From Gonocerus acuteangulatus (taxonomy: Eukaryota; Arthropoda; Insecta; Hemiptera; Coreidae): 64,000 nt of DNA. Made by a program: the position numbers and the translations under genes. The notes under the pieces were generated by a model. The model saw only the letters and a list, made by a program, of their open reading frames with translations. It was not told the DNA's origin and did not search any database. Position 1 is the first letter of the stretch. Each line of letters begins with the position of its first letter. Below are positions 48,840-60,039 of this stretch, in pieces. The DNA is taken from assembly GCA_946811695.1 (NCBI GenBank), contig OX328123.1:117017746-117081745 (forward strand), given 5' to 3'.

Positions 48840-49735
48840 AGGTGAATGACGTTTATTATTATGGAGTTCCCAGTTATTATCTGGTGGGGGAAAAGAAGTT
48901 TACTATTATCGAGACTCGGTCGAAGGAGGTAAGTCATTTTTATTGTGGAGGGGGTTGTTGACGATGGTGGGGAGATGAAGTATTTTATTACGGAGTTCTC
49001 AGTTCTAATCGAGACTCGGTCGATCTAGGTGGATGACGTTTTTATTTATTATTATTAATTAAAATTCATTATTACTAATTTATTATTATTATTGTTATTA
49101 AGACGAGGTCGTATGGTGGGGAGAATGACGTCATTTATCTAAGTTGTAATCTAGACGAGGTCGAAGAAGGTAAGTTTTTTTATTGGACAACTCAGTCGAA
49201 GAAGATAAGTTTTATGGAGGGGGTTGTTGCTGATGGTGGGGGAAATGACGTCATTTATTATGGAGTTCTCAGTAGTTATCTAGACGCGGTCGAAGAAGGT
49301 AAGTTTTTTTATTGGACAACTCAGTCGAAGAAGATAAGTTTTATGGAGGGGGTTGTTGGCAATGGTGGGGGAATGACGTCATTTATTATCTAGACGCGGT
49401 CGAAAGAGCTAAGTTTTTTTATCGGGGAGGGGACTGTCGAAGAAGATAAGTTTTATGGAGGGGGTTGTTGGCGATGGTGGGGGAATGACGTCATTTATTA
49501 TCTATACGCGGTCGAAGAAAGTAAGTTTTTTATTGGGGAGGGGGAACTCAGTCAAAGAAGATAAGTTATATGGAGGGTTTTTTTGGCGATGGTGGAGGAA
49601 TGATGTCATTTATTACGGAGTTCTCAGTAAGTTTATTTTTATTGTGGAGGGGGTTGCTGGCGATGGTGGGGGGAATGACGTCATTTATTATGGAGTTCTC
49701 AGTTGTTATCTGGACGCGGTCGAAGAATCATGTAG
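48840..49735. repeat. Degenerate minisatellite with CRE-like palindromes
   Basis: Irregular units of about 115-140 bp built from GGTCGAAGAAGGTAAGTTTT, CAACTCAGTCGAAGAAGATA, TTTATGGAGGGGGTTGTTGG and GGAATGACGTCATTTATTA. The perfect palindrome TGACGTCA occurs at 49126, 49246, 49374, 49486 and 49676, and as TGATGTCA at 49602. Open frames here come from the repeat. Confidence 0.85.
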
Positions 49736-49872
49736 GGGGATGGGGTTTGGGGTTGGGGAGGGGGGAGTGGTTGGGGGAGGGGGAGGGGGAGAGGTTAGGG
49801 GAGGGGGAGGGGGAGTGGTTGGAGGAGGGGGAGGGGGAGTGGTTGGGGAGGGGTGGGGAGAGGAGGGGGTTC
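49736..49872. repeat. G-rich tract with G-quadruplex potential
   Basis: About 135 bp of plus-strand G runs of 3-6 separated by A, AT, TT or GT, for example GGGGGAGGGGGAGGGGGA repeated. Many G4 registers are possible. Confidence 0.9.
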
Positions 49873-49889
49873 AAGGTCAAGACGATTGA

Positions 49890-49994
49890 ATGTGACGTAA
49901 TAGATGACGTAATATTTCACGGTAGTGACGTAGAGTGGTGACGTAATTTTCAAGGTCACTGGGGGGGGGGGACGTCATGGGCGCCGCCATCTTG
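49890..49994 (+). promoter_or_regulatory. Cluster of ATF/CREB half-sites and a YY1-like site
   Basis: TGACGTAA at 49892, 49905 and 49938, GTGACGTAG near 49925, and GACGTCAT near 49970. GCCGCCATCTTG follows at 49983, the reverse complement of the YY1 consensus AAGATGGCGGC. With the CRE-bearing minisatellite upstream this looks like a compact promoter, but no gene could be tied to it. Confidence 0.45.
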
Positions 49995-50993
49995 CTCCGA
50001 AGCCCTGTGCCAGGATCGGCTTTTTTCATCTACTAACAAGGCATAGAGGAGTATTATCCCTCGGGAGCGCGCGCTCCTTTCCACACACGGGAATGCGCAA
50101 TGTATTTGGAAGATACAAAAGAGGTTTAAGCTCAATAAATATACACTCATTCATTAAAATAGTTTTGTTTTGAACTAATATATTTTTTTAAATAAATAAT
50201 GGGATTAATTGCATTAGAATAATCATAAACGTTTAATTGAGCAAATTCGTATCATTTTGGGTAACAAAATCGTTTTTTTTGTATTTTATTTGTTTAATTA
50301 AGCAACTGCTTTTATTAACATCTTTATCTGTTGGACTGCTGTTAAATTTTTAGCCAATAAAGGACATAAGCAACATGAGTGATATAGTTGAAGATTCTGA
50401 TGGCTCTGTGGAAGTTCCTGTCTATGAACCATCAAGGAATGTTCATGAACTACGCTTGTGGAGGACAAAACCGCAACATTAAGATTGCACTATTCCTGTC
50501 CCACATACTACAGAACTCACCTAATCCGGAAATCATTGTTTTGTAAAATTATTGATACATAATCATAGAAATCTAAAGAAAAATAATTTTTCATTAATTA
50601 TTAATCTCTGGATATGTGACCACTCATGGTGTCTACTACTTTCGTGAAAGCCAATTTCGTGACTTTTTCGTGACATTTTCATGACTTGAAATGCTAATTT
50701 CGTGCCCATTAAAAATAAAATAATTTCACTTAAAAAGAGAAAGCCTTAAGATTTAGCTTAAAATTATTTGTAACTTAAACGGATTACCGTGATATCTATA
50801 AACTCATAATTTTACATACATTTAAAGCAATTAAAAAAACTGTATAAAATGTACATCATATCGTCTCTACCATGTCAAACTATTGAACATGCAAAATCTC
50901 GTTTTTAGATTCGGGACTTAGCTTTTGTATTGTGGACGATACGGCTGGTCACGAATTGTCACGACTCTAACCCCTTTATAGAATAGCCTTTAA
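49995..50993. other. Unassigned DNA downstream of the CRE cluster
   Basis: An AATAAA polyadenylation-like signal near 50135 and a 35-codon open frame at 50375-50482 (MSDIVEDSDGSVEVPV...) with no family match that I can name. Confidence 0.35.
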
Positions 50994-51273
50994 CAGGGCC
51001 GCCACATGGGGGGGGGACAACCGGAAACAGTTGTCCCGTGCCCGGGCACCGTGGGGGCCCGGGTCGATCCTCGCTATTTGAAAAAAAAGTACCGAAAGTG
51101 ACCTTTGCAGCACCGATTGTCGGCTTTTATTCTCATTTTGCTCAAACTCAAGATGAAAATAATTTTAAAATGCCCAAAGTCCTCTAGCAAAGTACTAGAA
51201 TTTTCATTCTGGCTCAGAGAAGTAGGGGCCCGTGATCTGGTCCCGGGCCCGGCTCTGAGATGTGGCGGCCCTG
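50994..51273. mobile_element. hAT-type MITE, 280 bp
   Basis: Inverted ends CAGGGCCGCCACAT (50994) and ATGTGGCGGCCCTG (ending 51273). The flanks GCCTTTAA and GCCTTTTA give an 8-bp duplication with one mismatch. The interior is GC-rich (GCCCGGGCACCGTGGGGGCC) against AT-rich surroundings. No coding capacity. Confidence 0.85.
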
Positions 51274-52559
51274 GCCTTTTATGTCTAAAATAAAGTATGG
51301 AATAAGACCATTTTTGAATACATTATTTCGTCAATGGATAAAATATGTTCGTTCCTAATTTGCTCCGCTTTGCTTAATCGTTAGTTTGACATGGCAGGGA
51401 CAATAAGTTAAAGAGGATAGTTAAATTAATTTTAAAAGTGAAGACACGATGACTCTGGAATGACTATGAAAAATATAAAACAATGGTAGTAGAATTCAAA
51501 ATTTCTAAATAAATTACTAAATATTTATTGACAATGTACATAATTTAGTCAATTAAGGCCCAGCACACACAGTGTGCTCAACTCTCGTTGCAAACCGGTT
51601 GTACTGGCAAAGGGCTAGTAGTAAATCAGTTGCGCCTATGATACAGTAAAAGTGGAATGTTTTTTTAAGTGCTGTATGTATTTGTTTTTTGGCCTTGGCT
51701 TTGCCGTGTGAGCATACTATGTCAGACTCAGACGAAGAAGACGTTGGGGTCATTTTATCGCAATCAACACACTTCTATGACATTTTTTTCCCTTGCCATC
51801 TCTACATATGATGTCATTTGGTACATGGGTTACCTTCATAAATAATAAGAACAACACCAAATTTCAGCTTAATATCTTAAACGGGTTCAAAAATACGGCC
51901 ATGTAAAGTTTTCAACAAGTGGTCAAAATTTTGCTGCGGCAAATATAGCTCCACTCCTGTATACGGTAGAAACGTGATGGTGTCAATTTTTAGTTTTTTA
52001 TATGCCCTTTAAAATAGCATGTAACACATACGCTGTACTTATGTGTCACTCGCTGAACTATTATGTACTGTGAATCCAAAAACTCCAACAGGGAGAATTT
52101 ACTTCCCATTCGGAGACGAAATTTTTAGAAGCAATGAAATGTTACTCCAATACCTCTAAAACGTTTGTTTCAAATTTTCAACCACTTTTATAGTTTAACA
52201 TTTATAAATGAATGTGAAAATTGCTAATAATATTTATGTTTTATTCAAGCTGCCAGTCACCAAAAATATTTTGAGTACAACGTCATTTATTTTTAGACAA
52301 ATATTCTAAATTGAACTAATTATAACAAATTATTAATGTAAACAATTTTTTTTAAATTAGCTTTGTAATTAAGATAATAAAATTGAAATGTGATTAAAAT
52401 ATATGCAATGGTAAAGTTTTGATTTAATTAATTAATTTAAAAGCTTTTATATATAAAAATACGTAAAATTAGTCCAAAGCCGCCTTTAGTTTTAAATTAT
52501 TTTATAGATTGACACTATATGGCTGATGAAACACCGGCTAAACACCTCTTGGTCTCGAA
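51274..52559. other. Unassigned AT-rich DNA
   Basis: A possible PIF/Harbinger-like end at 51556 (AGGCCCAGCACACACAGTGT) with a short minus-strand frame starting MTPTSSSSESD lies within; too weak to call. The rest is AT-rich. Confidence 0.35.
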
Positions 52560-52857
52560 CAACAAAACTGCAACCAACCGCATTTCATTAAAATCGGGCC
52601 ATTTTTGAACGGCAGGAGAACGAACAGACAAATTCGTATGTATGTACATATACAGGGTGTCCCTAACATAAACGGCAAAACTTCGATGCAGGATGATAAA
52701 TAAAGAATAAAAGTCGTTCGGCATTTTTCTCGTTTTTGCTTCGTTTCCGAGAAAAACTCAAAAAACTACAACACAATTGTAGACGCAAGGATTGCGTCAT
52801 GAGGTTAACCTCATAAGTGGGTTTCGTTTCTATGGAGAAAGGGAGGAACCGCGCTAA
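52560..52857 (-). repeat. Family T copy interrupted by a mariner end
   Basis: Minus-strand family T: GGGCCATTTTTGAACGGCAG and GAACAGACAAATTCGTATG up to 52650, and the head half GTCATGAGGTTAACCTCATA...GGAACCGCGCTAA at 52795-52857. Between them CAGGGTGTCCCTAACATAAA (52653, preceded by TA) is a mariner-type terminus whose partner end is missing. Confidence 0.7.
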
Positions 52858-52874
52858 AAAATGTAATCTACCAT

Positions 52875-53007
52875 TATAGCGCGAATCCTCCCTCCCTCCA
52901 TAGGGAGGAAACCCGCTTATGAGGTTGACATCATTACGCAATCCGGAAATGGCGACACGAAAATTTCACATTTCAGATCCCCTAGCAACAAATATGACGG
53001 TTGTTGA

Positions 53008-53061
<54 letters not shown>

Positions 53062-53190
53062 CTCTGTTCGCTCTCCCACCGGCCCAAAAATGGTCAGATT
53101 TTGATGAAATTTCTTACAAGATCATTTGTCTAATTTGAAAGGTCAAGTTCGTTAACCAGCAGAATCCGTCCACCGGAACATGGTTCTGCA
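52875..53190 (+). repeat. Family T copy, head-to-head with the previous one
   Basis: TATAGCGCGAATCCTCCCTC, CCCGCTTATGAGGTTGACAT, ACGCAATCCGGAAATGGCG, (TA)n at 53012-53060, TTCTCTGTTCGCTCTCCCAC, GGTCAAGTTCGTTAACCAGC. Only about 17 bp separates it from the inverted copy on the left. Confidence 0.8.
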
Positions 53191-53209
53191 TAACTGTGGA
53201 ATTCCTACC

Positions 53210-54785
53210 TACTGGAGGATCATGAATAGAATTTTCTGTAAATATAGCCCAATAGATAGAGGGGTTTCAGCTAAAATGAATTCCCCCACAAGATTTTTTT
53301 TTCTAATAGATTTAGGTGGGCTATGAGTAGGCTGAAAGAAATTCTTCCACCTCGAAAGCCGGGGGGAGAACTTTTGGCAGGCGAAAAATCGCAAAAATGT
53401 AGCACTTTTTTCAGTTTTTCTTTATTTATTTAAAACCCGTTGATTTTGGATAAAAAAACAAAAACAAACTTCAAATAGGGAGTAAAGAACATTAAATTCT
53501 GCTTCAAATGAACTGGGCCGAAGTCCAAATTCGGCCTGGTAAAAGTGCTGCAATTGCTAGCCAAAAACAACACTTTCGTCCAATTTTGCGAAAAACTGTG
53601 GTGTGCCTACTTTTAACGAGTTACAGCTTAAATTCGTCAATTCTTTTGATAAACCACCTTAAATTTGAAGATCACTTATAACTGATTCCAAAAAGCACGA
53701 AAACGTATACATTTGAGCAATATAAAAATTTTTAAATCACTATTGAGCCAAAATGAGAAAAAGTTAGTAAAATATTTATTTGACCGCATTGTGCAAACTT
53801 TTGGTTCTTATTAGCCACAATTTACTTCTGATTCCATTCTAAATGTATCAAATAACAGTGTACGCGGTATGTTGAGGGGAAAGGGTTGGGGATGGGGGGA
53901 ACCCTAAGACATTTAGACATATACCCGTGTCCGAGAAATTGTTATCACTGTACTTATATATTTCTTCAGTGAAGCAACAAAATTAGAAGCATATTGTATT
54001 GAAAATGATTGAATTTGAAGTAAATAGTTAATTAAAAACATGAATATACATTTATTCACTCACACGACATTTATTGAGTGAAATGATGTTAGGCTAATGG
54101 AATTATATTAGGTTTTTATTCCTTTCAAGAGCCCAGGTTGAGGCTCGTCGTCAGATGGAGTATCTTCTAGCACATTATTATTAAACAGCATTGAATTCTG
54201 CGTCAAATGAGCTGCTCAAAGTGCAAATTCGGCCACGTAAAATTGCCGCAATCGCTAGCCAATTTTTTCTAATTTTGGGAAAAACTGTAGTGAGCCACAT
54301 TTTAACGAGTTGCAGCTTGGATTAATCAATTGTTTTGTTAGACCCCAAATTGATCAATACCTGAATCAAAAAAGCACAAAAAAATAATAATTTGACCAAT
54401 TTTAAAATTGTTGAGTCACTATTGAACCAAAATGAGGAAAACAGAAATTTTCATGCAAAATCTTTGGCTAGCGTTAAGGCAATTTTACGTGGCCAAATTT
54501 GGACTTTGACCAGTTCCTTTCAAGCAGAATTTAATGTACTTTACTTCCTATTTGAAGTTTTCTTTATATCCAAAATCAACGGTTTTTAAATTAATGAAGA
54601 AAAACTGAAAAACGTGCTAAAATTTCGCGGTTTTTCGCCTGCCAAAAGTTCTCCCCGCGGCTTTCGAGTTAGAAAAATTGGTTTCAGCTTACTCACACCA
54701 TACCTAAGGATATTAGGAAAACAATCTTGTGGGGGAATTAATGTTAGCTCGACCCCCTTTTGAAGCCTCTATATACTGTACACAG
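53210..54785. mobile_element. Inverted-repeat element, 1.6 kb
   Basis: The left arm, about 53,215-53,600 (AATTCCCCCACAAGATT, GAACTTTTGGCAGGCGAAAA, TTAAATTCTGCTTCAAATGA), is mirrored by 54,440-54,780 (complement of the same blocks). A third, direct copy of the left arm's inner half lies at 54,185-54,430. Ends are not sharp and no target duplication was found. The middle has no gene. Confidence 0.7.
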
Positions 54786-55167
54786 TTTTAGTGGAAAAAG
54801 ATTAATTCTAGAAACTTCGCTGAATTTAGATCTTTGATGTGAAAAATTTCGTGACATGGTTTCCAAATTCGTGACTTTTTCGTCACGAAAATGCCGCATT
54901 TCCATAGCGGATTTCTCTTATACGCTGAACCTATGTATCTAATGGATACTGCGAGTTGTCGAGGGTTAATATTGGGTAAATATCGGAGACAACAAGGCAG
55001 TCAACTGCTCAATATTAACTATTAACTTTTCTTAATTGGATTTAATATTAACTTTTCTTCCCGTCCAATTGTGGGAGAAGGTTCGATGAAAACTTTTTCT
55101 TCGCTTAATTTTGGGAGTTTTAATACACCCAGATAATATTATCGGACGTTGGGCGAGGAAAATGTCT

Positions 55168-55255
55168 CAAATACTATGAGAGAGAGATTGAGAAAGAGGG
55201 AGAGGGATAGGGACAGGGAGAGAGATTTTGACTGAGAGAGGGAGAGAAGGCGAAG
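55168..55255. repeat. GA-rich low-complexity tract
   Basis: Plus-strand runs of GAGAGA/GGGAGA for about 85 bp. Confidence 0.8.
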
Positions 55256-56541
55256 TAAAACTAAGTTCTGGTAAATGTGTGCTCACTAACTGGAAACTGG
55301 AAATTCTTTATGGCCCCCGGCGGATCCAGGTGTGTGGCAAGAGTTTTGCCAGACGGTGGCCACCATACTAACTTGGAACTTTTGGCGATGATGAGCGGGC
55401 TCAACTTCTGTAATGAGTATCGTCCCAGTGTGGCCAACTACATCGACCAAAAAGTTTATTGAATTATACCACGTCCTTCCAACTTGTGATTATTTAGGGT
55501 CGGCTGATGAATCATGTAATTTCTCTCTCTCTTTTTTTTTTTCTTTTTCTTTTTCGTCCAAAGAACTTACTACGAGCGTTAAAGTAGTGCAATACAAACT
55601 TAAGAATGATAAAAGTTTAGGTCTTCTAAAAGAACTATTATTTAACTACCTAGAACCTAATAAAGTAAATCCTTAGAAAAGATTCAATGAGCAAAGTAAT
55701 TACTTGTGTTCTTCGGAAGTCATATAACCAGGCATAGATTTGAACCAAACTACCTGGATGCGTAATACAAAAATTGTTCATCTATTTTAACCAAACTTCA
55801 GTTGTAAAGTTATTATCCATATCCGAAAAATCGAAATACAAAACGTAGAACAGTAAGAGAGGAGTTTTAAAAGATTTGCAGAACCTTATGAGAGCGCTCC
55901 ATATCTGTCCGACTTGCAGGAACTGCGCCAATATTCAAAACGGTATTATCCCTTTGCCATTTAGAAGCCAATGATTAGGAGAAGTTCAACATTTCAACAG
56001 CTACTCCAATGAAAACTGGAAGAAAGTTGAGGTAAAAATATTCTAAAAAAAAAAAAAAAAAAACGTAGAAAAAAAAATACGAATAACAATTAAACGCATC
56101 GAAATAACACTTTAGATGTTTTATGCAATCATTTATCCGACTGAGACCGTCAATTAATCAGGAATTGTTCTTGCAATAAATTTAGTGATTTTCCAATGGT
56201 TACGTCCCATCTTTTATGATTTCTCTATATTTATTACGTTTTGGATTTGATTTGAAAACATGGGCATGCATTTTATGACTGTTCTAGGACCATCTGATAC
56301 ATCAAACTTTATTCCAAAGTGAGAGATATATGTAATATATTTTATTTATATAGGTATGTTTCTTCAACAAAGGTGAACAAAGGTACCTGAACCAATTATA
56401 TGACTTAAAAAAATAACTTATTTGGTTTAAGTCTATTTAAATTAAATTAAAAAAAAAGATAAAGTGAAATTTGTTCGGCATATTTGCTACCCACTGACAT
56501 TAATTCACTAAAATCTAGTTGGGATTGTTTGTCCATGTACA
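55256..56541. other. Unassigned DNA
   Basis: Two short open frames (55277-55462 and 55413-55676) share no recognised domain. A single CGCGGTT-type end fragment (GTCCGACTTGCAGGAACTGC) is at 55906. Runs of A occur near 56045. Confidence 0.35.
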
Positions 56542-58078
56542 TTAGGGTGGCGCTTATTTTTCAACTTTCTATAAGTTTACCTCCCACCCCCCTATCTTGT
56601 TCCAATCCACAAAATAACGACCTATGCTAAATTTTAGCTAAATCAACAACTCCAAGGCCACCCGCAATGACCTTGAAATATTGTCATTTTCGTCTAAAAG
56701 TAATTTTTTCAGATATTTTTTTTTAGTTATTTTATTTTTTAATCACTTTTTAGCAGGTAAAAAACAAAATGTAAACATCTGTTAAACGTTCATGCTAATA
56801 ATGGCCAATGGGCTTTTTTTCCTATCGATAAATCATGACTTTAATTCATGAACAAACGAATTATAAAAAATACTTTATGTATTGAATAACTGACAAATAA
56901 AGATATATATTATTCTCGAAAAAAAAATGTACTTGTTTGAAAATCAATTTCAGTTATCTCATAGCGAGAAAAATACTTTAAGAAGAACATGTATTTTTCT
57001 TGCGCGGGGGTACGTTCGGCTGGTTTCTATCATCAGACCCATATCATGACTTTCTATTCATTCATCAACTGATACGTTATCAGGATATTGATCTAGAAAT
57101 CAATAAGGCTGCCGCAAAAATGATGGACAGATCAATTCCAATCATCTCTGGTACTTAGTTCCCGAAACCGTGGATTATAGCCTTCCTTATATCCTTATTT
57201 GATGGCAATGTTCCAACAGCGTTAAGGCAAATATACCTTAAGTTATGCTGGAAGCAGACAATGCTGAAGAAGAGAAATTAGACAAAAATCAACTAAACAG
57301 GTACTTACGTAATCCAACCAAATGATTTTTCTTCCTTCACAAAAATCGATTTTTCCTCGATTGTTTTGTATCCTCCTGCTACATTACATTTCTTCGCAAG
57401 GTTTTCAATTATAACCGATTTCCTCAACAAGGACCCTTGAACATGGAAGGATGATCCAGGTTACAAGAGTGGAATTAAAAAACCTGAGAAGATAGTTATT
57501 GTGAATGACGTTGCTGAAAGAGGCGTCAAACTCATCCAGGATTACAATAACTTCCTCACAAAAGCTGAAAATGAGAAACAATTTGTTTTGCAGATCGTTG
57601 CCGAGGACAGGAAAGAATACCCGACTGCTACTAAATCCTCCCCTACAAAAAAATAATATTCAATATTTGTATTTTTTTATTGCTCACATCATGTGTCTAT
57701 AGACATTTTTGTTTTAAATAAAAATGCGGTTGTCTTATACAAGTGGTGTGCATTATTAAAAACCTAATATTTTTTTTTTTTTAATTTTTTCATGGTATCC
57801 CTGCAATTTGTAGAATTAAATTTTGAGATATATGATTCAGAATGATTTTCAACAATTTCTTGGGTAGCCTTAGATATAGCAGTATATCCCTTTTTTAATG
57901 GAATTAACCGTTGCGCATACTATGTTTCAATTTCAAAGCGTTTGAGGGTTGCCTAGCCCTTATCCGATTGCGCTAAAATTTTGCAGAGCTAGTTTTTTTG
58001 TAGATTGGAATAGAATTGGGGGGGGGAGCAGAAAAATTTTGACTTTTGAAAAATCCCCATAACTAAGGGCCACCCTAG
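56542..58078. mobile_element. TIR element of unknown class, 1.5 kb
   Basis: Inverted ends TTAGGGTGGCGCTTA (left) and TAAGGGCCACCCTAG (right, ending 58078). The flanks ATGTACAT and GTGTGCAT suggest an 8-bp duplication with two mismatches. Both subterminal zones contain C/G homopolymer stretches. The right 215 bp (57780-57995) is repeated in diverged form at 58118-58345, outside the element. Confidence 0.6.
57450..57655 (+). pseudogene. Fragment of an unidentified element-encoded protein
   Basis: The frame reads DPGYKSGIKKPEKIVIVNDV, then AERGVKLIQDYNNFLTKAEN and KQFVLQIVAEDRKEYP. A segment upstream (57100-57290) has scattered codons such as INKAAAKMMDRS in broken frames. The pattern VNDxAERGVxLIxxYNxxLTK recalls a group of uncharacterised insect proteins that I cannot name with certainty. 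It lies inside the TIR element, so it may be a decayed internal gene. Confidence 0.35.
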
Positions 58079-58348
58079 TGTGCATTAGTAAAATTCTCTT
58101 ATTTTTTTATTTTTTCATGTTATTCCAAAACGTTTTATAATCGACTTTTGAGATACTTGTTTTAGAATGATTTTAAACAATTTCTGGGGTCGCCTCGATG
58201 CAACTACCTACGTAAATGTTTTTTTGAGAAAATGATTGAGATAGAATAGTGTATCTCTTTTTAACGGAATTAATTTCTGTGTATACTATGTTTCAATTTC
58301 AAACCAGCAGTTGTCCGATTGCCCTGAAATTTTTCACACCTAGTTTTT

Positions 58349-58496
58349 TAGCGCGGTTCCTCCCTACCTCCATAGGGAGAACCTCACGACGCAATCCGGA
58401 AGTGCCGACTGGAAACTTTCTCGTTTCAGACCCCATAGATCACGAAAATAAAGGTGGTTCAAATTTGTATGTATGTATATATATATGTATATATAT

Positions 58497-58533
<37 letters not shown>

Positions 58534-58932
58534 GCTTGTCTGTTCGCTCTCTAGCGGCCTCAAAAATGTTCCCATTTTTATGAAATTTGGTTCAAAAATC
58601 TGTCGTCTAATTTTGAAAGGTCAAGTTCGTTAACCAGCAGAATCCGCCCACTGGAAGATGGTGTTTGGGGCGAAATTCGCGCAAAAAAAATCGTAACGTT
58701 TACGTTTTTGAGTCCATTTGCTTGCAGGTACTTGTTTTATATGTTTCTTAACCTAAGAAAACGAACGAAACCATTTTTAGGGCGACATATGTAACCGTTT
58801 TTGAGAAAAGTGAAAAAAAAATGATATTGTAAGTCATTATTTTTTTGTGGGTACTTAGAATCGCGGGATTCACTTAAAATATTTTCTCCATCTTGGAAAT
58901 TCATCTCACCTAAAATGTTTAAATTTTGGTTA
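58349..58932 (+). repeat. Family T repeat, reference copy
   Basis: Clearest copy. Head TAGCGCGGTTCCTCCCTACC, then CGACGCAATCCGGAAGTGCC, TTTCAGACCCCATAGATCAC and GGTGGTTCAAATTTGTATG. A (TA)n tract follows (58473-58532), then TGCTTGTCTGTTCGCTCTCT, AAAGGTCAAGTTCGTTAACC, AGATGGTGTTTGGGGCGAAA, AAAAATCGTAACGTTTACG and a tail with GGGATTCACTTAAAATATTT. No coding capacity. The head shares TAGCGCGGTTCC with the CGCGGTT TIR family. Confidence 0.85.
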
Positions 58933-58934
58933 TA

Positions 58935-59350
58935 CAGTAGAACTTGGATAATTCGAACCCCTAGGGACCGAAAAAAAGTTCGAATTATCCAAAATTCGAA
59001 TTAAAAAAGTTTTTGAAAATAAAGGGCTAAAAATTGAACTTCATATATTCACATTTTTTTAATTTAAAACAAAAATAAATTTTATTTAAAGAAAAACAAA
59101 CATTTCATGACTTGATTGCGTATATAAGTAATAAATAATTTATCAAAAAAGTAAAAATAAAAATCTATTGTTTTGAAAAAAAAAAAAAGAATTTTTCCTT
59201 TATTTATCAGGTAAGTAGGTAAAGTGTAAGGAGGAATTCCAAAGTCCTTGGCAATTTCATATTTTTGTTATATTCCTTTTTTCAACTTCTTTAATAGCAG
59301 CTATTTTTGTAAACAACGTTAAAGTTTTATAACTTCTAGGCTTCGTCATC
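58935..59350 (-). mobile_element. pogo/Tigger-type element, deleted
   Basis: CAGTAGAACTTGGATAATTC with a following GAATTATCC hairpin is a Tigger-like terminus next to a TA. At the other side a transposase N terminus reads toward it. The 5' terminus and the DDE domain are missing, so this is an internally deleted derivative. Confidence 0.7.
59195..59349 (-). pseudogene. Tigger-like transposase N-terminal HTH
   Basis: From an ATG at 59349: MTKPRSYKTLTLFTKIAAIK, EVEKRN, then after a one-base shift EIAKDFGIPPYTLPTYLINK. This matches the CENP-B-type N-terminal helix-turn-helix (LxxKxxIIxEVEKG...EIAxxFGIPxSTLSTxLKNK) that binds the element ends. A frameshift and loss of everything downstream make it inactive. 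Confidence 0.75.
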
Positions 59351-60039
59351 TTAAATCAACAACTCCCTGATCTAGGCCCCGACTGACTTAAAACTGAATA
59401 AGAAATGAAGATGGGAGGGATGGTGGGAGGGAATTCTAGGATAAAACGACAGGATGAGACCGCCGCGCTTCTTGTCCCGGAACCCCTACATTTATTTATT
59501 TATTTTTTTTATTTGTGTTTATCGCTTACAAGGTGTCCCTATAGCGACGAGTAGGCCTATTTTAATATGATTAGTATAACTGATGTTACTTTTACCAGGG
59601 TCATGCATTAATCTAATTACCTACATCCGTATCTTACTATCCTTCTTAGTGTGTGTGAAGATGGCGTCTCATTTCGTGGAAACTCAAAATTTTTTGAGAG
59701 TTCTGGCTTTATTTTGAATATTTCTAGAGATCTTGATAAGTTAAATTAATAGTTCCGGCCTTTAAAGCAAAAAAAAAATGGCATAACAAATGATTTGCCA
59801 AGTTCACACAGCAAATCATTTTGTTTTTCGACATTTTCCGTATCAGTAATGGTCAGAATTCAAAAAATCATAGATTTGTAAGAGTTCTAAGGATAGTTCT
59901 ACATTTTAGAAGCAAAAAAAAAAAAAAAAAAAAAAAAACGATTAAAAAAGAAAAAGATTTACCAAAATTATCCCGATATACACACGGTTTGAGATATAAA
60001 GCCAATCAATAACTAGTTGTTTTGATTATTCTAAACGAG

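Noticed and set aside
49455..49941. Gly-rich open frames
   Set aside because: By-products of the G-rich tract and the CRE minisatellite.
50375..50482. 35-codon frame MSDIVEDSDGSVEVPV... as a small protein or exon
   Set aside because: Too short, no splice support and no family recognised.
51553..51753. PIF/Harbinger first exon
   Set aside because: Only a vague similarity of the nearby AGGCCCAGCACACACAGTGT end and an acidic N terminus; no partner end or nuclease motif.
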